Of a stretch of DNA of 64,000 nt, positions 33,937 through 43,240 are shown piece after piece. The stretch spans positions 1,022,805 through 1,086,804 of the forward strand of contig NZ_LR733827.1 of assembly GCF_902506535.1 (NCBI RefSeq). Reading direction: 5' to 3'. This stretch comes from Pseudomonas sp. 8Z (GTDB lineage Bacteria; Pseudomonadota; Gammaproteobacteria; Pseudomonadales; Pseudomonadaceae). Both the position numbers and the translations under genes were made by a program. Numbering within the stretch: position 1 is the first letter of the stretch; the number at the start of each line of letters is the position of its first letter. The notes beneath the pieces were generated by a model that was not told the DNA's origin, did no database searches, and worked only from the letters and a program-made list of their open reading frames with translations.

Positions 33937-36830
33937 GCGCCGCTACCCGCCTGCCGGCCCCGCTGGGCCTGCTGATCGACCGCAACCGTCCCGTCAGTTT
34001 CGACTTCGAGGGCACCACCTACCAGGGCCTGGCCGGTGACAGCATCGCCAGCGCCCTGCTGGCCAACCAGCGCTGGCTGCTGTCGCGCTCGTTCAAGTAC
34101 CACCGACCGCGCGGCCCGCTATCGATGGCCGGGCAGGATGCCAACACTCTGGTGCAACTGCCGGACGAACCTAACGTGCTGGCCGACATGCAGCCGCTGA
34201 GCGCTGGCCTCGACGTCACCGCGCAGAACTACAACGGCAGCCTGGACAAGGATCGCGACGCCCTGCTCGGGCACTTCTCCAAGTTCATGCCGGTGGGCTT
34301 CTACTACCGCTCCTTCTACAAGCCCAAGGGCATGTGGAAGGTCTGGGAACCCTTGATCCGCAAGAAAGCCGGCCTGGGCGTGCTCAACCTCAAGTTGCAG
34401 CCGCAATACCATGACAAGGCCTTCCTGTTCACCGACCTGGCGGTGATCGGCGCCGGCCCGGCCGGCCTGTGCGCGGCGCTGACCGCTGCCAACGCCGGGG
34501 CCAAGGTACTGCTGATCGAGCAGCAGAATTATCTGGGCGGCGCGCTGGCCTGGGCGCGCTTCGATGTCGAAGGCAAACGCGCCAGCGAGCTGCGCGCCGA
34601 GCTGCTGGCCGCCGTGGAAGGCCACGCCAATATCCGCATCCTCAAGGAAGCCACCTGCAACGCCTGGTTCACCGACCACTACCTGCCGGTGATCCAGGGC
34701 AATCGCATGTACAAGGTGCGCGCCCGTCAGTGCATCAATGCCGCAGGCGCCTTCGACCAGCCGGTGGTGTTTCGCAACAACGATCTGCCCGGCGTATTGC
34801 TGACCAGCGCCGCACAGCGCCTGATCAAGCTCTATGCGGTCAAGCCGGGCCAGCGCGCGGTGGTGCTGACCGGCAACGACGACGGCTACCTGGCCGCCCT
34901 CGACCTGCTCGATGCCGGCGTCGAGGTCGCCGCCCTGGTGGACATGCGCGAGCGCGCCGATGACGGCAGCCTGGCCACCGCCCTGCAAACCCGTGGCGTT
35001 GACTGCCATGTCGGCAGCACGGTGTACGAAGCGCTGGGCGACAAGCACCTGAGCGCCGTGGACGTACGCCGCATCGCTGCCCAGGGCGAGGTTGCCGCGA
35101 GCGGCCTGCGTATCGACTGCGACCTGCTGTGCATGTCCGCCGGCTACATGCCGGTGTACCAGTTGCTGTGCCAGGCCGGCGGCAAACTGGCCTACGACGA
35201 CGCCAGCGCCTGCTTCAGCCTGTCTGGCCTACCGAGCGGGTTGCAGGTGGTCGGTTCGGTCAATGGTCGCAACGCCCTCGACGCGTTGCTCATCGATGCC
35301 GCCAACGGCGCCCTGCGCGCGCTTACTGCGCTGGGTCTGGAGGCGGGTTCGAGCCCGCGCGAGCTGCCAAACGAGCCGCGAGTCAACTTCCCCTGGCCGA
35401 TCTTCCCCCACCCCAAGGGCAAGGATTTCGTCGACTTCGACGAAGACCTGCAGGTGCGTGACATCGTCAACGCCACCCGTCACGGCTACCGCGACGTGCA
35501 ACTGGTCAAACGCTTCTCCACCGTCGGCATGGGCCCCTCGCAGGGCCGCCACTCGGCATTGCCCACCGCGCGCCTGGTCGCTCAGGCCACCGGGCGCAGC
35601 GTCAGCGAAACCGGAGTGACCACCGCGCGCCCGCCGTTCAGCCCGGAAACCCTGGCGCAGGTCGCTGGACGTGGCTTCGACCCGTATCGGCAAACCGCCA
35701 TGCACCAACGCCACCTGGAACTGGGGGCGAAGATGATGCCCGCCGGCATCTGGCAGCGCCCGGCCTACTACGGCAAGCCGGAAGAACGCGAAGCCTGCAT
35801 GCAGGCCGAGGCACGCCAGGTACGTGAGAAGGTCGGCCTGATCGACGTGTCCACCCTGGGCGGCCTCGACGTGCGCGGCCCGGACGCCGCCGAACTGCTC
35901 AACCGCCTCTACACCTTCGCCTTCGCCAAGCAGCCGGTGGGCCGTTCGCGCTATGCGCTGATGACCAACGAGCACGGCGTGGTGATCGACGACGGCGTCT
36001 GCGCACGCTTCGCCGACGAGCACTTCTACGTCAGCGCCACCACCAGCGGTGTCGACCGCGTCTACCAGCAGATGCTCAAGTGGAACGCGCAATGGCGCCT
36101 GAACGTCGACATCACCAACGTCACCGCCGCGCTGGCTGCGGTCAACCTGGCCGGGCCGGACTCGCGCAAGGTGCTGGGCAAACTGTGCAGCGATGTCGAC
36201 CTGTCCGCCGAAGGCTTTCCCTATCTGGCGGTGCGCCTGGGCACGGTTGCGGGCATTCCCGCACGCCTGCTGCGGGTCGGTTTCGTCGGTGAACTGGGCT
36301 ATGAGATCCACGTCCCGGCGCGCTACGGCGAAGCCCTGTGGGACGCGCTGATGGAGGCCGGTCGGGAGTTCGACATTCGCCCATTCGGCGTCGAGACGCA
36401 GCGCCTGCTGCGTCTGGAAAAAGGCCACGTCATCATCAGCCAGGACACCGACGGCATGACCAGCCCGGCCGAGATCGACATGGGCTGGGCCATCGCCCGC
36501 AGCAAGCCGTTCTTCGTCGGCAAGCGCTCGGTGGAAATCCTCGAAGCGCAGCCACCGATCCGCAAGCTGGTCGGCTTCACCCTGCCCCAAGGCAGCCCGC
36601 AGCCGCTGGAGGGCCATCTGGTGCTCAAGGGCTCGGACATCAGCGGCAATGTCACCTCCTGCGAGTATTCGCAAACCCTCGGCCAGATCATCGGTCTGGC
36701 CTACTGCGCACCCGACCAGGCCGCGCCGGGCCAGCGCCTGCCGATCCGCGTCGAAGGCGGCGAGATGGTGCAGGCCACGGTGGTGCAACTGCCCTTCTAT
36801 GACCCTGAAAGCCAACGCCAGGAGCTGTGA
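33933..36830 (+). CDS. soxA: Heterotetrameric sarcosine oxidase, alpha subunit
   Basis: A 965-residue subunit. Domains in order: an N-terminal ferredoxin-like domain (FDFEGTTYQGLAGDSIASAL) without iron cysteines, an NAD-binding Rossmann fold (AVIGAGPAGLCAALTAANAG near residues 170-190), and a C-terminal GcvT/aminomethyltransferase-like half (from about 600) which binds tetrahydrofolate and makes methylene-THF. Length is close to that of corynebacterial SoxA. It is coupled to soxD and lies 1 bp before soxG. Confidence 0.95.
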   Translation: MSAATRLPAPLGLLIDRNRPVSFDFEGTTYQGLAGDSIASALLANQRWLLSRSFKYHRPRGPLSMAGQDANTLVQLPDEPNVLADMQPLSAGLDVTAQNYNGSLDKDRDALLGHFSKFMPVGFYYRSFYKPKGMWKVWEPLIRKKAGLGVLNLKLQPQYHDKAFLFTDLAVIGAGPAGLCAALTAANAGAKVLLIEQQNYLGGALAWARFDVEGKRASELRAELLAAVEGHANIRILKEATCNAWFTDHYLPVIQGNRMYKVRARQCINAAGAFDQPVVFRNNDLPGVLLTSAAQRLIKLYAVKPGQRAVVLTGNDDGYLAALDLLDAGVEVAALVDMRERADDGSLATALQTRGVDCHVGSTVYEALGDKHLSAVDVRRIAAQGEVAASGLRIDCDLLCMSAGYMPVYQLLCQAGGKLAYDDASACFSLSGLPSGLQVVGSVNGRNALDALLIDAANGALRALTALGLEAGSSPRELPNEPRVNFPWPIFPHPKGKDFVDFDEDLQVRDIVNATRHGYRDVQLVKRFSTVGMGPSQGRHSALPTARLVAQATGRSVSETGVTTARPPFSPETLAQVAGRGFDPYRQTAMHQRHLELGAKMMPAGIWQRPAYYGKPEEREACMQAEARQVREKVGLIDVSTLGGLDVRGPDAAELLNRLYTFAFAKQPVGRSRYALMTNEHGVVIDDGVCARFADEHFYVSATTSGVDRVYQQMLKWNAQWRLNVDITNVTAALAAVNLAGPDSRKVLGKLCSDVDLSAEGFPYLAVRLGTVAGIPARLLRVGFVGELGYEIHVPARYGEALWDALMEAGREFDIRPFGVETQRLLRLEKGHVIISQDTDGMTSPAEIDMGWAIARSKPFFVGKRSVEILEAQPPIRKLVGFTLPQGSPQPLEGHLVLKGSDISGNVTSCEYSQTLGQIIGLAYCAPDQAAPGQRLPIRVEGGEMVQATVVQLPFYDPESQRQEL

Positions 36831-36831
36831 A

Positions 36832-37506
36832 ATGACCCTCCACGCCAATCAATTCGCAGCACGCAGCCCGCTCTACCGCCTGCAGGCCGACGCCACCCTC
36901 GCCCCGTTCGGCGAGAGCTGCATCGTCACCACCTACGGCCAGGGCGACGAAAGCGCCCTGCTGGGCCACTGCGCGCTCATCGACCTGACCAGCCTCGCCC
37001 GCTACGGCCTGCGCGGTCCGGCAGCGGCTGACTACCTGGGCGCACTGGGCTACCAGCTACCGCAGGCGCCCAACCAGGCGCTGAGCCAAGCCGATGGCAG
37101 CCACGTTCTGCGCCTGTCGCAGACCGAGTACCTGCTGCTCGGCAGCCTGCACGATGCCGGCAGCAAAGCGCAGCGCGAGGAAAGCCAGTGGCAGCCCAGC
37201 GCCGGCCAGTACCTGCTACCGCGCCAGGACAGCCACGCCTGGCTGGTGCTCACAGGCACCTGCCAGACCGAGGTGATGGCCAAGCTCTGCGGCGTCGACC
37301 TCAGCCCGCAGGCCTTCGCCGTCGGCCAGGTGGCGCAGACATCTGCGGCGCGGATCAACGTCATCGTCGCCAACCTGCCGCTGGGCGACGTGCCGTGCCT
37401 GCACCTCCTCTGCGACCGCGCCTCGGTGCATTACTTCTGGGGCGCGCTGCTCGATGCCATGCAGGAGTTCGGTGGACAGCCGGTAGGGATAGACGCCCTG
37501 CCATAA
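36832..37506 (+). CDS. soxG: Heterotetrameric sarcosine oxidase, gamma subunit
   Basis: A 224-residue SoxG with ALIDLTSLARYGLRGPAAADYL and the late LPLGDVPCLHLLCDRASVHYFW segments. It belongs to the GcvT-like fold and completes the alpha-beta-gamma-delta complex. It starts one base after the soxA stop. Confidence 0.92.
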   Translation: MTLHANQFAARSPLYRLQADATLAPFGESCIVTTYGQGDESALLGHCALIDLTSLARYGLRGPAAADYLGALGYQLPQAPNQALSQADGSHVLRLSQTEYLLLGSLHDAGSKAQREESQWQPSAGQYLLPRQDSHAWLVLTGTCQTEVMAKLCGVDLSPQAFAVGQVAQTSAARINVIVANLPLGDVPCLHLLCDRASVHYFWGALLDAMQEFGGQPVGIDALP

Positions 37507-37512
37507 CCCCAC

Positions 37513-37587
37513 GGTGGATCGATGAAGCGTGATCCACCCTACGCGGCCATGGATGGCCGTAGGGTGCTGACGATTTTCCCATCCACC
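37513..37587. repeat. Inverted pair of the 31-nt Pseudomonas repeat after soxG
   Basis: Copy at 37513-37543 (GGTGGATC...GATCCACCCTACG) and an inverted degenerate copy at 37558-37587. Compared with the copy at 15429-15459 the stem base pair next to GGTGGAT changes from G-C to C-G, a compensatory difference that keeps the hairpin. Confidence 0.6.
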
Positions 37588-37611
37588 GCCTCACGGGCCA
37601 AGAGGACAACC

Positions 37612-38391
37612 ATGGGCATCCAAGAAGACGAGCTGGACTATCGCGTCCCTGCGCTACAGCGCGGCCTGAGCATCCTGCAGATGTTCAACGCCAACGAGCG
37701 CAACCTGAGCAGCAACGTCATCGCCGAGCGCCTCGGCGTCAGCGTCTCGGCCATCTACCGCATCCTGGTCACGCTCACCGACATGGGCTACCTGCGCAAG
37801 CTCGGCAAGAACAGCTACGAGCTGGGTCCGCAGGTACTCTGCGACGGCTTCGCCTACCTGGCCAGCCGCGACCTGGTGGACATCGCCATGCCGCACCTCA
37901 ATGCCCTGCGTGATCGCACCTCGCTGTCGTGCCACCTGTCCATTCGCGAACAGACCGACAGCCTCTACATCGGCCGCGCCTTCGCCGCCCAGCGGCTGTC
38001 GGTGAACATCCCCATCGGCACGCGCATACCTTGCCACTGCACAGCCATGGGCCGCGTGCTGCTCAGCGGCCTGACGCCCATGGAGCTGGACAAGCTCTAC
38101 CAGCACGTACGCCTGGATGACTACCCACCGCCCGCCCCGAAAACCCTGCCCGAGCTGCAGCAACTGCTCGAACACGACCGCGAACGCGGCTGGGTGATAC
38201 ACCGCTCCGACTACTCCACCGCCATCGCCTGCGCCGTGCGCGACAACCGTGGCGACGTGGCCGCGGCGATCAACCTGTCCGGCCCGGAAGCGGTGATGGA
38301 CAGCCCTGTGGCGCGCGAACGCTACCGGGAAAACCTGCAACAATGTGCGGACGCCATCAGCACCGAGCTGGGCGCGAAAAACCAGCGCTGA
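37612..38391 (+). CDS. IclR-family transcriptional regulator, 259 aa
   Basis: N-terminal winged HTH (VPALQRGLSILQMF, then SSNVIAERLGVSVSAIYRIL) and C-terminal IclR effector domain with GTRIPCHCTAMGRVLLSGL. The ATG at 37612 has AGAGGA upstream. It lies 105 bp after soxG on the same strand, behind a repeat pair, and is a candidate regulator of the sarcosine operon. In P. aeruginosa the sox genes are controlled by the AraC-type SouR/GbdR instead, so the link is an inference from position. Confidence 0.9.
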   Translation: MGIQEDELDYRVPALQRGLSILQMFNANERNLSSNVIAERLGVSVSAIYRILVTLTDMGYLRKLGKNSYELGPQVLCDGFAYLASRDLVDIAMPHLNALRDRTSLSCHLSIREQTDSLYIGRAFAAQRLSVNIPIGTRIPCHCTAMGRVLLSGLTPMELDKLYQHVRLDDYPPPAPKTLPELQQLLEHDRERGWVIHRSDYSTAIACAVRDNRGDVAAAINLSGPEAVMDSPVARERYRENLQQCADAISTELGAKNQR

Positions 38392-38628
38392 AGCGATGTG
38401 CACCACCACAGCGTGACCCTTCTACTCCCCCCCTTTTGTCCTGCATGTACCTTCTAGCAAGCGGCGAGCGTCATTAAAGCCACACAATATAGGTGGCCAT
38501 ATGCAATCACCGCCACCCCATAAAAATACGCCCCCGAACACCACTGGTGAATGGGTAATACCCCGCCAGCCTAAGTCAGCTATGGTTCTTTTGGGCTGAA
38601 CAAAAATCAGAGCGCACAAGGAGTCTTA

Positions 38629-40590
38629 ATGAACACCATCACCCATACGCTACTTAACATGAGTGTTCGTAAAAAACTGCTTGGCGGCTTTGGTCTGATC
38701 CTGGTGATCACCCTGGCAACAGCCTGGATCGGCAATAACAGCCTGAACAGCACCCTAAAACGCATCGACAACCTGCTTGGCGTCAGCGAGATCGACACCA
38801 CCCTGTTACGTGCGCGCCAACATGAGAAGAACTACCTGCTGCGTGACGATGAAAATGCCATGCAGCAAGCGTTGACCCTCTCCCAGCAAATCCAAGATCA
38901 GGCCGCCGCAAAGGAGGCCGTGCTGGTACGTCCTGAGAACAAGGCCCTGATGCGACAGATTCAGGAAGACGCCAGTAGCTACCGCAACGAACTGCTGCAA
39001 TTACAGGCCGCAGGTAAAGTTAGCAGCGACGCGCAGCAGGCCATGGAAATCTCCGCCCGCGCTGCGCTGAAAGGCTTCAACGATTTGGCGGACACACTGC
39101 GCCAGCAGGCTGTCGAACAGATTCGTATGAACGGCGAGCAAGACAGTATCGGCACCCTTGAGCGCGCCAACCAAGCCAACGATATGGCCATGGAGATGCT
39201 CCAGGCACGCAGGCGCGAAAAAGACTTCCTGCTACGCCACGATCCGCAGTACGCGCAAATGCTCGACGAGCACTTCAACCTGCTCGATAGCAAAGCACAA
39301 CAATTGCTCGCTGCCATGCCAAGCGGCGACGCCCGCTCGACAGTGCAAGAGGCCATAAAAGAACTCACCACCTACCGCAATAACTTCGGCCAGCTCAAAG
39401 CCAGCATCGGTGAGTTGAAGCAAAGCGAAAATGACATGACCGAACGAGCCCGCGAAGTTACGGACGCCTCGACCCAATCGCTCAAACTGCAACGTGAACT
39501 GCTGGTCAGCGATACGGACAGTGCCAAACGAAACCTGCTGCTCGCCAGCGTGATCGCTTTCATACTGGGCGGAATCTGCTCCTTGTTCATAACCCAAGCC
39601 ATCGTCGGCCCGTTGCAACGGGTAGTAGGCATCGCCCGTCAAATCGCCAACGGCGATCTGACGGGCAACATCGACAGCGATCGCCGTGACGAGCTGGGCC
39701 AACTGATGCAGGCCATGCAAGCCATGACCCTGAGCCTGCGTGATTTGATCAGCAAGCTCAGCTCCGGTATCACGCAACTGGCCACGGCAGCCGAAGAACT
39801 GTCTGCCGTAACCGAACAAACCAGTGCTGGCGTCACCGAGCAACGCATGGAAACCGAGCAGGTGGCCACCGCCATGAACCAGATGACGGCCACCGTGCAG
39901 GATGTCGCTCGCAATGCCGAAAACGCCGCCAACTCGGCCAGTGAGGCTGAAGGTCAGACCGGAGAAGGCGCCACGATCGTGCAGCAGGCCATAAGCCATA
40001 TCGAGCAACTGGCCCAAACCGTGGAAAGCTCGGCCGAAACCATTACCCGGCTCAAAGGCGACAGCGCCAATATCAGCACGGTGCTCGATGTGATTAAAAG
40101 CATCGCCGAGCAAACCAACCTGCTGGCGCTCAATGCCGCCATCGAGGCCGCAAGGGCAGGCGAAGCTGGCCGTGGCTTCGCCGTGGTCGCCGACGAGGTA
40201 CGCGCCCTAGCCAGACGCACGCAGGAGTCCACACAGCAGATCGAGCAACTGGTCGCCACGTTGCAAAACGGCGCCGAAAGTGCCGTAAATGTCATGACGC
40301 AGAGCCGCAGCATGGCCGGTGAAACCGTGGATGTGGCGCGCCATGCCGGCGCCGCTCTCACGCGGATCGATGAAGCGGTTTCACGCATCCAGCAGATGAA
40401 CCAGCAAATCGCCACGGCCTCCGAGCAACAAAGCTCGGTGGCCGAGGAAATCAACCGCAGCATTTCCAGTATTCGCGACATCGCCGAGCAATCGGCGGCG
40501 GCAACCGAGGAAACCTCGGCAGCCAGCATCGACCTGGCACGCCTAGGCGGCGAGCTACAGCTTCAGGTCAACCGCTTCCGCATTAGCTGA
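38629..40590 (+). CDS. Methyl-accepting chemotaxis protein with HBM ligand-binding domain, 653 aa
   Basis: Two transmembrane segments (about residues 17-37 and 300-322) bracket a periplasmic helical bimodular (HBM) domain. It contains the motif twice: LRARQHEKNYLLRDDENA and LQARRREKDFLLRHDPQYA, one per bundle. A HAMP domain follows, then the signalling domain with the invariant tip AIEAARAGEAGRGFAVVADE. HBM receptors such as McpS of P. putida bind TCA-cycle acids. The ligand here cannot be read. AGGAG precedes the ATG, and a stem lies after the stop. Confidence 0.93.
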   Translation: MNTITHTLLNMSVRKKLLGGFGLILVITLATAWIGNNSLNSTLKRIDNLLGVSEIDTTLLRARQHEKNYLLRDDENAMQQALTLSQQIQDQAAAKEAVLVRPENKALMRQIQEDASSYRNELLQLQAAGKVSSDAQQAMEISARAALKGFNDLADTLRQQAVEQIRMNGEQDSIGTLERANQANDMAMEMLQARRREKDFLLRHDPQYAQMLDEHFNLLDSKAQQLLAAMPSGDARSTVQEAIKELTTYRNNFGQLKASIGELKQSENDMTERAREVTDASTQSLKLQRELLVSDTDSAKRNLLLASVIAFILGGICSLFITQAIVGPLQRVVGIARQIANGDLTGNIDSDRRDELGQLMQAMQAMTLSLRDLISKLSSGITQLATAAEELSAVTEQTSAGVTEQRMETEQVATAMNQMTATVQDVARNAENAANSASEAEGQTGEGATIVQQAISHIEQLAQTVESSAETITRLKGDSANISTVLDVIKSIAEQTNLLALNAAIEAARAGEAGRGFAVVADEVRALARRTQESTQQIEQLVATLQNGAESAVNVMTQSRSMAGETVDVARHAGAALTRIDEAVSRIQQMNQQIATASEQQSSVAEEINRSISSIRDIAEQSAAATEETSAASIDLARLGGELQLQVNRFRIS

Positions 40591-40595
40591 CCCCC

Positions 40596-40619
40596 AGGCA
40601 AGCCACCTTTGGCTTGCCT
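40596..40619 (+). terminator. Hairpin after the chemoreceptor gene
   Basis: Ten-base arms AGGCAAGCCA/TGGCTTGCCT with a CCTT loop, 6 bp after the stop. T-run poor. Confidence 0.6.
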
Positions 40620-40738
40620 ACGCCCTGCAAACCGAGCGGCGCGCGACCTGCGTGCCGAGCGTTAACGCTAGTAGATCTTATTTAAAACTCCTTAGCCTGC
40701 TAATCTTAGCGCCCCCGCCGCCCCGGATTGCTCTACCG

Positions 40739-42151
40739 ATGTCGCCGTATCTGCGCAGCCTGCTTCCCCCCCTGGCCTTGCTTCTGGCCGCCTGTGACCA
40801 GCAACCGCACTTCACCGCCGCCGAGCCGGGTGAAGCGCTCTCGGCTGGCGCTGCCACGGTGCGTAAATTCGACCATAACGCCTTCTCCCAGTCCTCGGCC
40901 AATCTGCCCCCCAGCCGCCGCCTGGACTTCGCGGTGGGCAACAGTTTCTTCCGTAACCCCTGGGTCACCGCCCCGGCCACCACCACCGCGCGCGACGGCC
41001 TCGGCCCGTTGTTCAACACCAATGCGTGTCAGAACTGCCATATCAAGGATGGTCGCGGCCATCCGCCTGCAGCCGAGGCCGCCAGCGCCGCATCAATGCT
41101 GGTGCGCCTGTCGATTCCTGCTGGCACCGATGACGCCGAACGTCTGCTGCATCAGGGCGTCGTAGCGGAACCCACCTACGGCACCCAGTTGCAGGACATG
41201 GCCAACCCCGGCATCGCCCCGGAAGGCAAAGTGCGGATGAACTACAGCCGCGTGCCGGTGCATTTTGCCGACGGCACCGAGGTGCAACTGCGCAAACCGC
41301 AGTTGGACGTCAGCCAGCTTGGTTACGGCCCCATGCACCCGGACACGCTCTTTTCGGCACGCGTAGCCACCCCAATGATCGGCCTGGGCCTGCTCGAATC
41401 CATCTCCGAAACCGATATCCTGGCCAATGCCGACCCCGACGACAGCAACGGTGATGGTATTTCCGGGCGCCCCAATCAGGTCTGGGATCGCGCACAGCAG
41501 CGCACCGCACTCGGCCGTTTCGGTTGGAAGGCAGGTCAACCAACGCTCAACCAGCAAAACGCCGAAGCCTTCGCCAATGACATGGGCCTGACCTCCACCC
41601 TGGTCGCCCATGACAACTGCACAGACGCACAAAGCGACTGTCTGGCTGCCGTCAATGGCGGCGTGCCGGAAGTCAGCGACAACATCCTCGCCAGCGTGCT
41701 GTTCTACAGCCGCAACCTCGGCGTGCCGGCACGCCGTAACGTCGACGCGCCCGAGGTGCTCAAGGGCAAGGGCCTGTTCCATCAGGCTGGCTGCCAGCAG
41801 TGCCACACGCCGCGCTTCACCACCGCTGCCGACGCCGTGGAGCCGGAATTGGCCAACCAGGTGATTCGCCCCTATACCGACTTGCTGCTGCATGACATGG
41901 GCGAAGGCCTGGCCGATGGCCGTGACGAGTTTCTCGCCACTGGCCGCGAATGGCGCACGCCGCCGCTGTGGGGCATCGGCCTGACTCAAGCGGTCAATGG
42001 CCATACACAATTTCTGCATGACGGTCGTGCCCGCAACCTGCTGGAAGCCATACTCTGGCACGGCGGCGAGGCCGAAGCGGCCAAGCAACATGTACTGCAA
42101 TTCGATGCTGACGAGCGCGCAGCGCTGCTCGCCTTCCTCAATTCCCTCTAA
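40739..42151 (+). CDS. Di-haem c-type cytochrome lipoprotein, DUF1111/DHOR family, 470 aa
   Basis: Lipobox LLLAAC near residue 20, then two haem-c motifs, CQNCH (about residue 101) and CQQCH (about residue 357). The rest matches the DUF1111 thiol-oxidoreductase-like family, including PLFNTNACQNCHIKDGRGHP (in parts) and the end motif LHDGRARNLLEAILWHGGEA. It belongs to a conserved cluster with imelysin-like and DUF1513 genes that in Pseudomonas is linked to iron uptake. The ATG at 40739 is chosen since it gives a clean lipoprotein signal. Confidence 0.88.
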   Translation: MSPYLRSLLPPLALLLAACDQQPHFTAAEPGEALSAGAATVRKFDHNAFSQSSANLPPSRRLDFAVGNSFFRNPWVTAPATTTARDGLGPLFNTNACQNCHIKDGRGHPPAAEAASAASMLVRLSIPAGTDDAERLLHQGVVAEPTYGTQLQDMANPGIAPEGKVRMNYSRVPVHFADGTEVQLRKPQLDVSQLGYGPMHPDTLFSARVATPMIGLGLLESISETDILANADPDDSNGDGISGRPNQVWDRAQQRTALGRFGWKAGQPTLNQQNAEAFANDMGLTSTLVAHDNCTDAQSDCLAAVNGGVPEVSDNILASVLFYSRNLGVPARRNVDAPEVLKGKGLFHQAGCQQCHTPRFTTAADAVEPELANQVIRPYTDLLLHDMGEGLADGRDEFLATGREWRTPPLWGIGLTQAVNGHTQFLHDGRARNLLEAILWHGGEAEAAKQHVLQFDADERAALLAFLNSL

Positions 42152-42161
42152 GGAGCCTGCG

Positions 42162-43226
42162 ATGTTGCACAAAACCCTGATCGCCTCCCTGCTCGGCCTG
42201 GCCCTGGTAGGCTGCGGCCAGCAGGATCCAACCGCCAAGGTCACTGGCGCCCTCACCGACGGCGTACTGCTGCCGGCCTACACCAGTTGGCAGGAAGCCG
42301 ATCGTCAGTTAGCCGAACGTGCGGCGGCCTTCTGCAACGGCAGCGCCGACCTGCCCGCCGCACGCCAGGCCTTTGTGACCGCCATGAGCGCCTGGTCGGC
42401 ACTACAACCCTTGATGATTGGCCCCATGGCCGAAGGCAACCGCGCCTGGCAGGTACAGTTCTGGCCGGACAAGAAGAACCTGGTACAGCGCCAGGTCGAG
42501 GCGCTGCTCAAGAGCAAACCGCAACTGACCCAAGCCGAGCTGGCCAGCGCCAGTGTCGTGGTGCAGGGGCTGACCGCCTCCGAGTACGTGCTGTTCGATG
42601 CCGGTATCGACCTGACTCAGGCCGAGCAGAAATCGCGCTACTGCCCACTGCTGCAAGCCATCGGTCAGCATCAGCAAACGCTGGCCAGCGATATCGTCAG
42701 CCAGTGGCAGGCCGACAAGAGCGGCATGGCCGCGCAGCTCAAGAGCTTCCCCAACGAGCGCTACGCCGACTCCAAGGAAGCCGTGGCGGAACTGCTGCGC
42801 GTGCAAGTCAGCGGCATCGACGGCCTGAAGAAGAAACTCGGCGCGCCGCTCGGTCGCCAGAGCAAGGGCATACCGCAGCCATACCAGGCCGAAGCCTGGC
42901 GCAGCAACGCCAGCCTGGCCAACCTCGGCTCAGCCCTGGCCAGCGCCGAACTGCTCTGGCACGGCAGCAACAAGGACGGCCTGCAGGCCCTGCTCGGCAG
43001 CGACCAGGCCGATCTGGCCAAGCGCATCGACGCCGCCTACCTCGACACCCGCCAGCGCCTCGCTGCCCTCGACCTGCCGCTGACCGAACTGCTGACCAGC
43101 GAAGCCGGTCGGACGCAGTTGAGCGAACTGTACGACAGCCTCAACCGCCTGCATCGCCTGCAGGAAAGCGACCTGGCCAAGGCCCTGGGCGTGCAGATCG
43201 GCTTCAACGCCCACGATGGCGACTGA
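42162..43226 (+). CDS. Imelysin-like (peptidase M75 family) lipoprotein, 354 aa
   Basis: Lipobox ALVGC near residue 18. The helical-bundle imelysin fold is indicated by FVTAMSAWSALQPLMIGPM and the late SLNRLHRLQESDLAKALGVQIGFNAHDGD region (in parts). The canonical GxHxxE motif is replaced by GLTASEYVLFD, so metal-dependent peptidase activity is doubtful; this fits imelysin-like binding proteins. It follows the DUF1111 gene by 10 bp with AAGGAG before the ATG. Confidence 0.87.
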   Translation: MLHKTLIASLLGLALVGCGQQDPTAKVTGALTDGVLLPAYTSWQEADRQLAERAAAFCNGSADLPAARQAFVTAMSAWSALQPLMIGPMAEGNRAWQVQFWPDKKNLVQRQVEALLKSKPQLTQAELASASVVVQGLTASEYVLFDAGIDLTQAEQKSRYCPLLQAIGQHQQTLASDIVSQWQADKSGMAAQLKSFPNERYADSKEAVAELLRVQVSGIDGLKKKLGAPLGRQSKGIPQPYQAEAWRSNASLANLGSALASAELLWHGSNKDGLQALLGSDQADLAKRIDAAYLDTRQRLAALDLPLTELLTSEAGRTQLSELYDSLNRLHRLQESDLAKALGVQIGFNAHDGD

Positions 43227-43240
43227 CAGAGAGCGAAACG

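Noticed and set aside
35229..36848. A 539-codon minus-strand frame opposite soxA
   Set aside because: It is the third-position shadow of soxA; soxA has complete domains and the antisense product resembles nothing.
41093..42256. A 387-codon minus-strand frame opposite the di-haem cytochrome gene
   Set aside because: The plus strand encodes both CxxCH motifs and a lipobox in a conserved cluster; the reverse frame is a shadow.
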